Origin: Leucothrix mucor DSM 2157 | GTDB lineage: Bacteria; Pseudomonadota; Gammaproteobacteria; Thiotrichales; Thiotrichaceae | DNA length: 64,000 nt | Assembly: GCF_000419525.1 (NCBI RefSeq) | Contig: NZ_ATTE01000001.1 | Coordinates: 1,736,001-1,800,000 of the forward strand | Reading direction: 5' to 3' | Shown here: positions 10,140 through 19,463 of the stretch, piece after piece | Layout: every line of letters starts with the position of its first letter | Position numbering within the stretch: the first letter of the stretch is position 1 | Made by a program: the position numbers and the translations under genes | Notes under the pieces: model-generated | Told to the model about the DNA's origin: nothing | Database searches by the model: none | The model's input: only the letters and a program-made list of their open reading frames with translations

Positions 10140-11393
10140 ATGAAACACACAATGAATTTAATGGCCGCAGCAGTACTAATGGCGAGTAGCGGCATGGCTT
10201 TTTCGCAAACTGATCTGAGCTTGTGGTACCACGGTGCGGGTAACGATAAAGAAAAGGCAGTACTGACTGGCATTATTAGTGACTTCAACGGCTCACAATC
10301 GGACTGGAAAATTAACCTGGCCGAGTTTCCACAAGAATCCTACAACGAATCAGTCGTCGCAGCCGCCTTATCTGGCAAGCTTCCTGATATTCTGGATGTT
10401 GACGGCCCACTAATGCCTAACTGGGCTTGGTCTAAATACTTGGCACCGCTGGATATTACTGATGAAGAAGTCAAAGACTTCCTGCCGGGCACCATCGGTC
10501 GTTACGATGGCAAAATCTATTCTGTTGGTTTATGGGATGCGGCAGTAGCACTGTTTGCACGTAAGTCAATCCTCGAAAAGCATGAGCTACGTATTCCTAC
10601 ACTGGAAAAGCCATGGACGCTTGCTGAGTTCAACACTGCAATCAATGCTCTGAAAACCGATAAAGACTTTCAGTACCCTTTAGATTTAGGTCTGGCATGG
10701 AAAGGTGAGTGGTACTCCTACGCATTTGGTCCGTTCCTGCAAAGCTGGGGTGGCGACTTGATGGATGCTGAGAAGCCTAGCGCTGAAGGCGTTCTAAATA
10801 GTGACGAAGCAATTGCATTTGGCGAATGGTGGCAGAACCTGTTTAACAAGAAACTGGTACCGGGCACTTCTCAAGATGGCGCTGACCGCGAAACTGGCTT
10901 CTTAGATGGCAAGTACGCGATGCAGTGGAACGGTAACTGGGCTGCGCTTCCAGCATTAGAAAAGTACGGCGAAGACCTGTTATTCCTGCCTGCACCAGAC
11001 ATGGGTAACGGCTCTAAAATCGGTGCAGCTTCCTGGCAGTTTGGTGTCTCTGGCAGCAGTGAAAACCAAAAGGGTGCTAACGACTTCATCCGTTTCGCGA
11101 TGCAGGACAAGTATCTGGCTAACTTCTCAAATGCGACAGGCCTGATTCCTGCGACAGCCAGTGCCGCTAAGCTGACTGAGAACTACAAAGAGGGCGGCAA
11201 GCTGAGCGTGTTTTATACCCTGACTGACAAGCAAGCTACCAAACGTACCATTACACCTGCTTACAATGTTGCAACGCTTGAATTTGAAAAGGCGCTATCT
11301 GACATTGCTAACGGTGCTGATGTTGCAGACACATTGGATGCGGCAACAGACTCAATCAACAAAGATCTGGAAAAGAACAACAACTACAAGTAA
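10140..11393 (+). CDS. Sugar ABC transporter, periplasmic solute-binding protein (family 1)
   Basis: A 417-residue protein starting at the ATG at 10140, preceded by GGAGGAG about 6 nt away. An in-frame TTG-initiated extension to 10092 would overlap the operator and is rejected. The signal peptide runs to about residue 21 (AAAVLMASSGMAFS/QTD). The mature part has the MalE/UgpB-like fold signature, for example AALSGKLPDILDVDGP and GKYAMQWNGNWAAL. It would bind an oligosaccharide in the periplasm and deliver it to the two permeases encoded next. Neighbouring GlgX- and GH-J-type genes suggest a glucosyl or fructosyl oligosaccharide. The specific ligand is not determinable from sequence. Confidence 0.9.
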   Translation: MKHTMNLMAAAVLMASSGMAFSQTDLSLWYHGAGNDKEKAVLTGIISDFNGSQSDWKINLAEFPQESYNESVVAAALSGKLPDILDVDGPLMPNWAWSKYLAPLDITDEEVKDFLPGTIGRYDGKIYSVGLWDAAVALFARKSILEKHELRIPTLEKPWTLAEFNTAINALKTDKDFQYPLDLGLAWKGEWYSYAFGPFLQSWGGDLMDAEKPSAEGVLNSDEAIAFGEWWQNLFNKKLVPGTSQDGADRETGFLDGKYAMQWNGNWAALPALEKYGEDLLFLPAPDMGNGSKIGAASWQFGVSGSSENQKGANDFIRFAMQDKYLANFSNATGLIPATASAAKLTENYKEGGKLSVFYTLTDKQATKRTITPAYNVATLEFEKALSDIANGADVADTLDAATDSINKDLEKNNNYK

Positions 11394-11400
11394 GCCTTAA

Positions 11401-11444
11401 CCGCTCACCGCCTTCTCGGGTTTTAGTGAGGAGGCGGTAAGTGG
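11401..11444 (+). terminator. Intercistronic stem-loop after the binding-protein gene
   Basis: CCGCTCACCGCCT (11401-11413) pairs with AGGCGGTAAGTGG (11432-11444) with one mismatch and one G-U pair. There is no U-tract, so it more likely protects the upstream mRNA from 3' decay or attenuates than fully terminates. This gives more binding protein than permease. Confidence 0.55.
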
Positions 11445-11486
11445 CGTTGTCCCACTCTGTTTTTTCCAATCTTACGAGGTTTCACA

Positions 11487-12566
11487 ATGGCTCAAAGTAA
11501 ACCCAAGAGTCAAAACAAAGTCGGGTGGTTGATGGCTTTGCCAGCATCAAGCCTGATTATTTTGTTTCTGATCGTTCCATTCTTACTCGCATTCTGGTTT
11601 TCATTCACCAATCAACGACTGGTTTCCCCCAACCCAACAGAGTTTGTCGGGTGGTCCAACTTCAGTGACTTGATGGGCGTCGGCGCACTCACGATCGAGC
11701 CTGAAAGGGATGCCGAAGGTAAGCCGGTATACAAGGCAAATGGCGACGTTCAATACCCCAGAATGCGTACATTTACCCGTAATAACCCGGATTACGAACA
11801 CCTTCAGGGGATGCGTGAATGGTTCTCGATTCCATTAGGTGGCGAAAGCAAGTGGGTCGTACTGGCAAAAGATGCGCTATTTATGAAGGCATTGACCAAT
11901 ACCATCTTATTCGTCGTGATCGTTGCCCCGATACAAGCCGGGCTCGCCTTGCTACTGGCGTTGCTGATTAATCAAAAGCTGCCGGGAATCAATCTATTCA
12001 GAACCATCTATTTCATGCCAGTGGTTATCTCCATTGTGGTGGTCTCCATCCTCTGGCGCTTTATTTACGACGGTGAAAACGGCTTGCTTAACGCCATACT
12101 TGGGTTCTTTAGTTTCGGGCTCTTTGAACCCGTGGATTGGCTGGGGAATCCCTCAACCGCACTCGGGGCCATTATGGCCATGTCGATCTGGCAGGGCGTG
12201 GGCTTTCACATGATTATCTGGCTATCAGGCCTTCAAACCATTGCTGGCTCCCTGTATGAGGCAGCGGCACTGGAAGGGGCAACGCGCTGGCAGGTGTTCC
12301 GCTATGTAACTTGGCCGGGCCTTAAAAATACCGCTGTACTGATTATGGTAGTGATCACCATGCAAGCCTTCGCGCTATTTGCGCAGGTCGATGTCATGAC
12401 CCGAGGCGGGCCGGTTGATAGTACCCAATCACTCGTATTCCAGTCAGTACAACGTGGTTACGAAAAGCAAGATATTGCCGGTGGTTCTGCCATTGCCGTC
12501 GTACTGTTTGTGATGGTGCTGAGTATTTCACTTATCCAACGCTATTTATCGAGGGATCGCTCATGA
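11487..12566 (+). CDS. Sugar ABC transporter permease, MalF-like
   Basis: A 359-residue inner-membrane protein with about six transmembrane segments and a sizeable periplasmic insertion between the first two (roughly residues 40-125). The EAA loop is visible as EAAALEGATRWQVFRYVTWPGL split around Gly, the contact site for the ATPase. Its stop overlaps the next gene's ATG by 4 bp (12563-12566), so the two permeases are translationally coupled. It forms the channel with the following MalG-like protein. Confidence 0.9.
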   Translation: MAQSKPKSQNKVGWLMALPASSLIILFLIVPFLLAFWFSFTNQRLVSPNPTEFVGWSNFSDLMGVGALTIEPERDAEGKPVYKANGDVQYPRMRTFTRNNPDYEHLQGMREWFSIPLGGESKWVVLAKDALFMKALTNTILFVVIVAPIQAGLALLLALLINQKLPGINLFRTIYFMPVVISIVVVSILWRFIYDGENGLLNAILGFFSFGLFEPVDWLGNPSTALGAIMAMSIWQGVGFHMIIWLSGLQTIAGSLYEAAALEGATRWQVFRYVTWPGLKNTAVLIMVVITMQAFALFAQVDVMTRGGPVDSTQSLVFQSVQRGYEKQDIAGGSAIAVVLFVMVLSISLIQRYLSRDRS

Positions 12567-13426
12567 ACACAGATAAACGTTCAACCATGATGCGCTATTT
12601 ATTACTAGCCTGGGTAGCGCTGCTATTTATCTTTCCAGTCGTCTTCATGGTGGTCTCATCATTGAAGCCAGATATGCAGCTGCTGCAGGACAGTGCCTCG
12701 TTCCGTGCGTTTTTGCCGATTGGCGATATTTCGCTGGATAACTACAGCAACGCTTGGGATCGGGTGCCGATTGGCCGCTTCGTCATCAACTCAGTTGTGG
12801 TGACGGGAATTACCGTCGTGCTCTCGCTGTTCTTGTGCTCAATGGCGGCATTCTCCTTTGTATTTTTGGAATTCAAAGGTAAAGCCGTATTGTTATCGGT
12901 CATTCTGGCAACCCTGATCGTGCCATTTGAGACGATTGCGATTCCATTATTAATGGTGGTAAACAACCTGCCATGGATCGGGGTTGATGGCTTCCAAATG
13001 GGCTGGCTCGATAGCTACCACGTACAGATTATTCCGTGGATTGCCGATGGACTGACGATCTTCCTGTTTATCCAGTACTTTAAGGATTTACCGCGTGAAC
13101 TAGTCGAAGCAGCCCGGGTTGATGGTGCCACTTGGTTTCAGGTGTTTTACAAGATCATCATGCCACTGGCAGGCCCTTGTTTTGCAACGGCAGCCATCCT
13201 TAAGTTTCTGGTGATGTACAACCAGTACCTGTGGCCTTTAATGACGACGCAGTCTGAGGACTACCGCCCGGTAATGGTTGGTTTGCAATACTTCTTCCAG
13301 CTAGACATCGCCTGGGGTGAAATCATGGCGTATCTGTCACTGATCACCGTGCCGGTACTGGCTTTCTATCTTTCTATGCAGCGGGCATTTATTGCTTCAA
13401 TTGCATCCACCGGTGTCAAAGGTTAA
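12563..13426 (+). CDS. Sugar ABC transporter permease, MalG-like
   Basis: A 287-residue inner-membrane protein with six predicted transmembrane segments and an EAA loop (EAARVDGATWFQVFYKIIMP). It starts with ATG overlapping the end of the first permease. It pairs with the MalF-like subunit to move the sugar delivered by the binding protein. Length and motif position are ordinary for the family. Confidence 0.9.
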   Translation: MNTDKRSTMMRYLLLAWVALLFIFPVVFMVVSSLKPDMQLLQDSASFRAFLPIGDISLDNYSNAWDRVPIGRFVINSVVVTGITVVLSLFLCSMAAFSFVFLEFKGKAVLLSVILATLIVPFETIAIPLLMVVNNLPWIGVDGFQMGWLDSYHVQIIPWIADGLTIFLFIQYFKDLPRELVEAARVDGATWFQVFYKIIMPLAGPCFATAAILKFLVMYNQYLWPLMTTQSEDYRPVMVGLQYFFQLDIAWGEIMAYLSLITVPVLAFYLSMQRAFIASIASTGVKG

Positions 13427-13463
13427 CGGCCTGAACATACGTATTACTTAAAGGATTTACATA

Positions 13464-14459
13464 ATGAGTACTGTAAAATTTAGCGCCGTTAATAAAACGT
13501 ACGGCAAAGTCACAGTGGTTCCAAGCCTCGATCTGGATATTCCAGAGGGTTCATTCACGGTATTAGTTGGCCCATCCGGCTGTGGTAAGTCCACAGTACT
13601 GCGGATGATTGCCGGACTGGAAACCGTGACCTCAGGAAAGATCACGATTGGTGGTGACGATGTAACCCATAAAGAACCAGCTGAGCGCGGTATCGCGATG
13701 GTGTTCCAATCCTACGCACTGTATCCGCACATGACGGTGGAAGAAAACATCGGCTTCGGCTTAACACTGAAGAAGACACCTAAAGCAGAAAAGGCTCGCA
13801 TTGTTAAAGAAGCGTCCGAAATTCTGCAGCTGGATGCCTTATTAAAGCGTAAGCCTAAAGATCTCTCTGGTGGTCAACGCCAACGTGTAGCGATTGGTCG
13901 TGCGATTGTACGTAACCCAAAAGTATTTTTATTCGATGAGCCTTTATCGAATCTGGATGCCTCGCTACGTGGCCAAATGCGCGTAGAAATCGCGGAACTG
14001 CACAAGAAAATCGGCGCAACCATGGTGTATGTAACCCATGACCAGGTTGAAGCGATGACCATGGCAGACCAGATTGTGGTACTGCGCGCTGGCCAGATTG
14101 AGCAAGTCGGTACCCCCATGGACTTGTATAACACGCCTGCTAACCCCTTTGTTGCTGGCTTTATTGGCTCACCTAAGATGAATCTTATTGAGGGTGAGTT
14201 TGCAAAAAGTCAGGGTTGTGATACATATGGCATACGCGCTGAGCATATCGATCTTGATAAAGAGCAGGGTGAGTGGACAGGCACAGTGAGTTATTCTGAA
14301 AATCTGGGGTCGGATACCATCTCCCATGTAACGGTAGAAGGAATGGGGTCGTTGACTGTACGCTCCGAAGGCTCGGTGTTTTTTGAGCCAGAACAGACCG
14401 TGTACTTAACGCCACGCCAATCACTTATTCACAAGTTTAGCGGGGGCAAGCGTATTTAA
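13464..14459 (+). CDS. Sugar ABC transporter ATPase (MalK/MsmK/UgpC type)
   Basis: A 331-residue ATPase. Visible motifs are Walker [10 protein letters not shown] (residues 37-45), Q-loop [10 protein letters not shown], signature LSGGQRQR, Walker B VFLFDEP and H-loop VYVTHDQ. A C-terminal TOBE/OB regulatory domain follows from about residue 235, shorter than in MalK (371 residues). It lies 37 bp after the permease and energises uptake. The reduced C-terminal domain may mean it lacks some of the regulatory contacts known for MalK. Confidence 0.92.
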   Translation: MSTVKFSAVNKTYGKVTVVPSLDLDIPEGSFTVLVGPSGCGKSTVLRMIAGLETVTSGKITIGGDDVTHKEPAERGIAMVFQSYALYPHMTVEENIGFGLTLKKTPKAEKARIVKEASEILQLDALLKRKPKDLSGGQRQRVAIGRAIVRNPKVFLFDEPLSNLDASLRGQMRVEIAELHKKIGATMVYVTHDQVEAMTMADQIVVLRAGQIEQVGTPMDLYNTPANPFVAGFIGSPKMNLIEGEFAKSQGCDTYGIRAEHIDLDKEQGEWTGTVSYSENLGSDTISHVTVEGMGSLTVRSEGSVFFEPEQTVYLTPRQSLIHKFSGGKRI

Positions 14460-14564
14460 GCTCCGAAAGAAAGCCTGATATCCCTTGCCCACTTAGCTTA
14501 TAGTTACGCGGGTGAGGGCATGTCACAGCATGCCTGTTGAAAAACAACAAACAAATTACTTCAT

Positions 14565-16649
14565 ATGAAATTAAATTTACAGGCGGGCAGTGCTTATCAA
14601 TTGGGTGCTCATTACGATGGCGAAGGGATCAACTTTGCTGTTTTTTCAGAAAATGCCACCCAGATTGATCTATGTGTGTTTTCAAAAAATGGGAAAACAG
14701 AGCTAGTCCGCTGCGCTCTGCCTGAACGAACCGGTTCAATCTGGCATGGCTATGCCCCCGGCCTAGAGCCCGGCACCTTGTACGGCTACCGCGCCCATGG
14801 TGAATATGCACCAGAAAAAGGACATCGCTTTAATCCAAACAAGTTACTGATGGACCCATACACCCGTGAAGTGCATGGCAGCTGGAGCAATAACCCGGCC
14901 ACGCTTGGCTATGATGCCGACGCGGAGCAGGAAGAGATTGATCTCAGCTTTAGCACTGTCGATAGCGCACCCTTTGTACCGAAATCCGTGGTCTCTGATC
15001 CGGAGCTATTTAAGATCCTTGAGCGCAAGCCTGGCAACTGGGATAACACGCTGATCTACGAAGCCCATGTAAAAGGCTTAACCCAAGAACACCCCGACGT
15101 ACCCGATGACATTAAAGGCACCTATGAAGGCTTAGCCTCCGATGCCATTATCGAGCACTTATTAAAGCTTGGTATCACCACCATCGAGTTACTGCCAGTC
15201 CATCACTTTATTGATGACAACTTCCTGCTGGATAAAGGTCTGACCAATTACTGGGGCTACAACACCATTAGCTTCTTCGCGCCTGAGCCTCGTTACTTTG
15301 GCCCACAGGGCTTGCTCGGCTTTAAAAACATGGTACAGCGCTTCCACGATGCGGGAATCGAAGTGGTGCTGGACGTGGTCTATAACCATACCGCAGAAGG
15401 CGACCAACGCGGCTCCACACTGAGCTATCGCGGGCTGGATAACGCTTCTTACTACCGCCTGTTTAAAGAAAACCCACGCTATTATATTAATGACACCGGC
15501 TGCGGTAATACCGTAAACGTATCCCATCCTTATGTACTGCGCATGGTGATGGACAGCTTGCGCTTTTGGGTGCAATGCATGAGCATTGATGGCTTCCGCT
15601 TTGATCTGGCCTCCACACTAGCCCGCGAAGACCATGGCTTTGACCCGAATGGCGGCTTCTTTGATGCCATCCGGCAAGACCCGGTATTAGCAGGCGTAAA
15701 GCTGATCGCAGAGCCTTGGGACATTGGCCCCGGCGGCTATCGCTTAGGTGGGTTTCCACCCGAGTTTGCCGAGTGGAACGACACCTACCGCGACAATGTA
15801 CGCCGCTATTGGAAAGGTGATGATTTTAGCGCCCAAGGCTTAAGCTCTGGACTGCTAGGCTCTGCCGGCCACTTTGATAATGGTGGACGACGCGCTTGGT
15901 CCTCAGTGAACTTACTCACCTCGCACGATGGCTTCACGCTCGCCGACTGCACCCGCTATAACGAACGTCATAATCTGGCGAATCAGGAAAATGGGGCCGA
16001 TGGCCACAGCGGCAACTACAGCGACAACTTAGGCGTTGAAGGTGACTCGGATGATCCTAAGATTATTCAAGCCCGCTTAAGACGACAACGCAATATGCTG
16101 GCGACCTTGTTCTTATCGCAAGGTACACCGATGCTACTGGCTGGCGATGAGCTGGGGAACTCCCAGCAAGGTAATAACAATGCCTATTGCCAAGACAACC
16201 CGATTGCCTGGATAAACTGGGCCGAGCAAGACACCAAGCTGATCGAGTTTGTGGCTGAGCTCTCCGCCTTTCGCAAAACCTATCGCGGCGTGCGCCAGAC
16301 CAAGTTCTTACATGGACAAGAGCTGTGTAAAAACGGCATTCCCGATGTGGAGTGGATGGACTTTGAAGGCGGTGCAGTGGATTGGCACAACCCGCAACTG
16401 AATGGCCTGTGTTTGAATTTAGGCTTTTGTACGGAAGCCACCGCTGACTCTGACCATGCACTGGCGTTTATTATTTTTAATCGCGATGAAGCCAGCGCCA
16501 AAGTGCAACTACCAAAAACAACCGCCAAGCAACATTGGGTGAAAGAGATCGATACCGCCGCTGAGCATAATCGTAAACATGCGATTAATGGCAAGCAGGT
16601 TACGGTGGCGGGGAACTCGGTAGTGGCGTTGTTATTGACGGCTAACTAA
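14565..16649 (+). CDS. glgX: GlgX-type glycogen debranching enzyme / isoamylase (GH13)
   Basis: A 694-residue protein with an N-terminal carbohydrate-binding (CBM48-like) domain, a GH13 catalytic barrel and a C-terminal beta domain. Expected catalytic regions are seen: nucleophile Asp in IDGFRFDLAST, acid/base Glu in LIAEPWDIG, and Asp in LLTSHDGFT. There is no signal peptide, so it acts in the cytoplasm, hydrolysing alpha-1,6 branches of glycogen limit dextrins or imported branched maltodextrins. It is the last gene of the sugar operon, 105 bp after the ATPase. Placement with a transporter rather than a glg cluster argues for a role in using imported branched oligosaccharides. The start has only a weak Shine-Dalgarno. 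Confidence 0.9.
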   Translation: MKLNLQAGSAYQLGAHYDGEGINFAVFSENATQIDLCVFSKNGKTELVRCALPERTGSIWHGYAPGLEPGTLYGYRAHGEYAPEKGHRFNPNKLLMDPYTREVHGSWSNNPATLGYDADAEQEEIDLSFSTVDSAPFVPKSVVSDPELFKILERKPGNWDNTLIYEAHVKGLTQEHPDVPDDIKGTYEGLASDAIIEHLLKLGITTIELLPVHHFIDDNFLLDKGLTNYWGYNTISFFAPEPRYFGPQGLLGFKNMVQRFHDAGIEVVLDVVYNHTAEGDQRGSTLSYRGLDNASYYRLFKENPRYYINDTGCGNTVNVSHPYVLRMVMDSLRFWVQCMSIDGFRFDLASTLAREDHGFDPNGGFFDAIRQDPVLAGVKLIAEPWDIGPGGYRLGGFPPEFAEWNDTYRDNVRRYWKGDDFSAQGLSSGLLGSAGHFDNGGRRAWSSVNLLTSHDGFTLADCTRYNERHNLANQENGADGHSGNYSDNLGVEGDSDDPKIIQARLRRQRNMLATLFLSQGTPMLLAGDELGNSQQGNNNAYCQDNPIAWINWAEQDTKLIEFVAELSAFRKTYRGVRQTKFLHGQELCKNGIPDVEWMDFEGGAVDWHNPQLNGLCLNLGFCTEATADSDHALAFIIFNRDEASAKVQLPKTTAKQHWVKEIDTAAEHNRKHAINGKQVTVAGNSVVALLLTAN

Positions 16650-16691
16650 GTCGGTTGATCTGACGCTAGCGCAATGGCCGATGAAGACATA

Positions 16692-16745
16692 ATGATCAGC
16701 GAGCAAGATTACCTATCAGGTGAAAAGCTCGCTGATTGTCGTCAT
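16692..16745 (+). pseudogene. Uma2-family nuclease remnant (N-terminal fragment)
   Basis: An ATG-initiated frame reads ISEQDYLSGEKLADCRH, matching residues of the intact Uma2 protein at 18042 (ISEQDYLAAEQLAEVRH). It loses all similarity after about 18 codons. It is 44/51 identical in nucleotides to the second remnant at 19464, closer than either is to the intact copy. It is the 5' stub of a lost paralogue. Confidence 0.65.
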
Positions 16746-16795
16746 ATCAACCAACGTAGCAAACTTTACATTCCCCATGCACCCATGCTGCGTCC

Positions 16796-17884
16796 CTACC
16801 AAAGCTCGCGGGGAATCACCTCCTGATAAATGCGGTTAGCAATACGCAACTGTGGGCGACTTACGATCAGGCCAAGGTCGACAACATATTCGACATCATC
16901 CATCGCCAGCGTATCAGGCGATGCCTCACCAGACAGCAGAGCACTGATGACACCATGTACGCGAGGCTCTTTTAGCTTGTCAGAGAGTTGTGACAAATGG
17001 GTCGAGCGGGAATAAATCAGTCGTTCGCGCGCAGCACGGTAACGCTCCAGAGTAATCGGGGTACTACGATCGCGAGCAGATTTGTCTTTCCAGGTCAGTT
17101 CATGCCCAAGCGCATTGACCAGCCATGGTTGCCCTAGCGTGTCTTCCCATAGCTCATTGAAAATGACAGGCTCGAACAGCTGTCCGGTTTCAGCGGTATG
17201 TTGGGCATAAAGGGCCTCGACTTCACTGCGGTTAAGGCTACCCATACGTAAGGACTCAGCCTTCACATTAAAGGCACTTCCTCCGGTAATGATTTCATGG
17301 TGACCTGTTTGAATACGATAATCACGCACATCGCGCACTCCACAAAGAATGACGCTATGAGGGAAAGGCACACCGGGTCGGCCAATATAACCCTCGCGCA
17401 ACTGGCGCAGCAGCGAAATTAGCGTATCTCCCACCAATGCATCCACTTCGTCGATCATCAATACGATCGGTTTGTCGGACTCCTGCGCCCAACGGCTGAG
17501 TAGGGCATTGAATGCACCGTGGGCACCACTGTTATCCCAAATGACTTTACGCCAATCGCGCAGACGCGTTTCCTTCAAGCGAATGGCTGCTCCTTCTACC
17601 AGACTGTTAACGATGGTTCGCATTCCAGCGGCCACATCTCCCCGAGCGGACTGAGCAGACTCCACATTGATGTACAGGCATTGGTATTCATCTGACTGAT
17701 TCAGTACATCCATCATCGACAGCAGGGTGCTTGTCTTACCCGTCTGGCGTGGCGCATGTAGCACAAAGAACTTTCCCGTACCAATTAGATGCTGAACGTC
17801 TTCCCAGTCCAATCGTGTCATCGGATCAATGCAGTAATGCTGTTCGGGGATAACAGGGCCGGTGGTGTTGAAGTGTCGTTTCAT
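16796..17884 (-). CDS. AAA-family ATPase of unknown function (AAA_35/archaeal-ATPase-like)
   Basis: A 362-residue protein from the ATG at 17884. Walker A APRQTGKTS is at residues 44-52 and Walker B PIVLMIDEVDAL near residue 140, followed by a winged-helix-like C-terminal half with no motif I recognise. This STAND/AAA architecture is widespread as stand-alone genes in accessory regions, and its function is undetermined. It faces away from the neighbouring Uma2 gene and is the leftmost intact gene of the 16.7-27 kb island. A role in defence or mobile-element biology is inference from position only. Confidence 0.7.
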   Translation of the reverse strand: MKRHFNTTGPVIPEQHYCIDPMTRLDWEDVQHLIGTGKFFVLHAPRQTGKTSTLLSMMDVLNQSDEYQCLYINVESAQSARGDVAAGMRTIVNSLVEGAAIRLKETRLRDWRKVIWDNSGAHGAFNALLSRWAQESDKPIVLMIDEVDALVGDTLISLLRQLREGYIGRPGVPFPHSVILCGVRDVRDYRIQTGHHEIITGGSAFNVKAESLRMGSLNRSEVEALYAQHTAETGQLFEPVIFNELWEDTLGQPWLVNALGHELTWKDKSARDRSTPITLERYRAARERLIYSRSTHLSQLSDKLKEPRVHGVISALLSGEASPDTLAMDDVEYVVDLGLIVSRPQLRIANRIYQEVIPRELW

Positions 17885-18041
17885 AAACAAAAAAACCTTT
17901 GCAAAGCTAACGGGAGGAAAGCGCTAAACTAACTGATTCCGGCCTAAGTGTATCACCTGCACTCTCATCAAACCCTCCTTACAGTATTGCTTATCGCTCT
18001 ATGCTAATATTTTGAGTATCCACTGACTCTCGGAGCACTTC

Positions 18042-18626
18042 ATGCCTGCCAATCAATCATCACAAGATACGCATATCAGCGAACAAGACTATCTTGCGGC
18101 AGAGCAACTCGCAGAGGTTCGTCATGAGTATGACAATGGCAAAGTGTACGCAATGGCCGGAGCTAGCAAGCGCCATAACAAAATCGCTCGTAATCTCATT
18201 ACCAGCATGGCCGCCGCCGATCACTCAGGCTGCGAAACCTACTTTTCTGATATTAAAGTACGCGCTGAGAAATATAAAACCTACTACTATCCTGATGTTG
18301 TCGTTTCATGTGAGCAGGATGACAGCAGTGAATACTATTTAGAGAAGCCATGCCTGATTGTTGAGGTGACTTCGGCTTCTACTTTGCGTAAGGATTATCT
18401 GGAAAAGGCGCTTAGCTACCAGTCAATTGACTCGCTGCAAGCGTATTTGATTGTGGCGCAGGATAAGCCACAGGTCGATATGCTGTTTCGGGCGGAGGAT
18501 CGCTCTTGGCAGCTACAGCAGTTTAGCCAGCTTGAGGATGAGTTGGTGCTGCCTTGCCCTGATATGACGTTGACGCTGGCAGCTGTTTACTCTGGAGTTG
18601 AGTTTGATGTGTCCAACGAGGAGTAA
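18042..18626 (+). CDS. Uma2 family (DUF820) restriction-endonuclease-fold protein
   Basis: A 194-residue Uma2 protein. The PD-(D/E)XK-like core is visible as YYPDVVVSCE (Asp), LIVEVTSAST (Glu) and DYLEKALSYQ (Lys). N-terminal ISEQDYLAAE and GASKRHNKIARNL are typical family sequences. Uma2 proteins are very numerous in cyanobacteria and some gammaproteobacteria, and their cellular role is not established. Two decayed paralogues flank it (16692 and 19464). A 37-codon reading frame with a good ribosome site follows 5 bp after the stop. Confidence 0.82.
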   Translation: MPANQSSQDTHISEQDYLAAEQLAEVRHEYDNGKVYAMAGASKRHNKIARNLITSMAAADHSGCETYFSDIKVRAEKYKTYYYPDVVVSCEQDDSSEYYLEKPCLIVEVTSASTLRKDYLEKALSYQSIDSLQAYLIVAQDKPQVDMLFRAEDRSWQLQQFSQLEDELVLPCPDMTLTLAAVYSGVEFDVSNEE

Positions 18627-18631
18627 CTTAA

Positions 18632-18745
18632 ATGACAATCAATCAAAAGACGGCACAAACTACTAAAAAACGTTTCACTGCCATCAAAATAAAAACACGT
18701 GGCTACCGCTTTAATAGGGACGATGCCAACACGCGCAGGGATTAA
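18632..18745 (+). CDS. Possible 37-residue basic peptide, unknown
   Basis: An ATG at 18632 with GAGGAG 8 nt upstream opens a 37-codon frame, basic, ending in FTAIKIKTRGYRFNRDD and a short tail. The RGYRFNRD segment looks like a conserved N-terminal motif of a longer protein, so this may be either a true small protein coupled to the Uma2 gene or a truncated gene. I do not recognise the family. Confidence 0.4.
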   Translation: MTINQKTAQTTKKRFTAIKIKTRGYRFNRDDANTRRD

Positions 18746-18751
18746 TAATAA

Positions 18752-19111
18752 CTATGCAGCTTCTCGGCTCAACGTAAAGTCAGTATGGATTTTATCGAAA
18801 GGCACCTGAACGCCCTTATCAGTCTGCTCAACAATACCTAACTCTTTCAACGCCTTTACATCATCATAAACCCGATGCACATCTCGTTTTAACTGCCGTG
18901 ACAGTTCACGCATGCTAATAATATCCAGCTTTTGCAAGGCAACAATCAACTCCCAACGTTTAGGGCTGATCGCACGAAATAGGGCGGTCGGGGATTCAAA
19001 GGTCAAAAACTCACCCGCATAAGCACCATCTTTCATGGTATTTGTGAAACGCTGCGTCATCATTTTCATCGCCGCATCTTCATCTAGAATTCGAATTGTT
19101 AGTTCTCTCAT
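18752..19111 (-). CDS. tumA: Helix-turn-helix antitoxin-like protein (HVO_A0114/TumA-like)
   Basis: A 119-residue protein with a central winged helix-turn-helix (SPKRWELIVALQKLDIISMR, then ELSRQLKRDVHRVYDDVKAL). This is the pattern of the HVO_A0114 family that accompanies TumE-type toxins. Its ATG at 19111 overlaps the toxin stop by 4 bp (19108-19111), giving translational coupling with the toxin gene first. It would neutralise the toxin and probably repress the operon. Family assignment is from memory of the sequence pattern. Confidence 0.7.
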   Translation of the reverse strand: MRELTIRILDEDAAMKMMTQRFTNTMKDGAYAGEFLTFESPTALFRAISPKRWELIVALQKLDIISMRELSRQLKRDVHRVYDDVKALKELGIVEQTDKGVQVPFDKIHTDFTLSREAA

Positions 19112-19398
19112 TTTTGACTCCTAATCTTCTTCACGTCGGCCATAAAGTCCATAATAAGCTGCTCAATACTGATTAGCGTATAAGGCTCCTCTTGATCTCC
19201 ATAATGGCGATGATCACCTTTTGGACGTTCATTATCGTACCCAACAAGGCGACCGTGCTCAGCATTCCCATAGAATAAACTGTACTTGTAAAAATGTTCA
19301 CTTCCGACTACCCGAGCCGGAAGATCCCATACGACAATCTCCAAAATTAAACCATCATCGTATTCGAAACGATCTTTATAAAGTTGTTTTGCACTCAT
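19108..19398 (-). CDS. tumE: TumE-family toxin (DUF6516-like)
   Basis: A 96-residue protein starting at the ATG at 19398; an in-frame TTG start at 19434 would add 12 residues. The features I associate with TumE-like proteins are present: LILEIVVWDLP near the N-terminus, HFYKYSLFYG, the His-rich KGDHRHYGDQEEPY and a C-terminal DFMADVKKI. Members form plasmid-stabilising toxin-antitoxin pairs with a helix-turn-helix partner, as here. The biochemical target is not known to me. No strong ribosome site precedes the ATG. Confidence 0.68.
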   Translation of the reverse strand: MSAKQLYKDRFEYDDGLILEIVVWDLPARVVGSEHFYKYSLFYGNAEHGRLVGYDNERPKGDHRHYGDQEEPYTLISIEQLIMDFMADVKKIRSQK

Positions 19399-19463
19399 GT
19401 TGTCATTTATAGCAACACAGCCACTCAGAATCAATAGTTATCAGTATTCTGAAAGGTTTCGTA

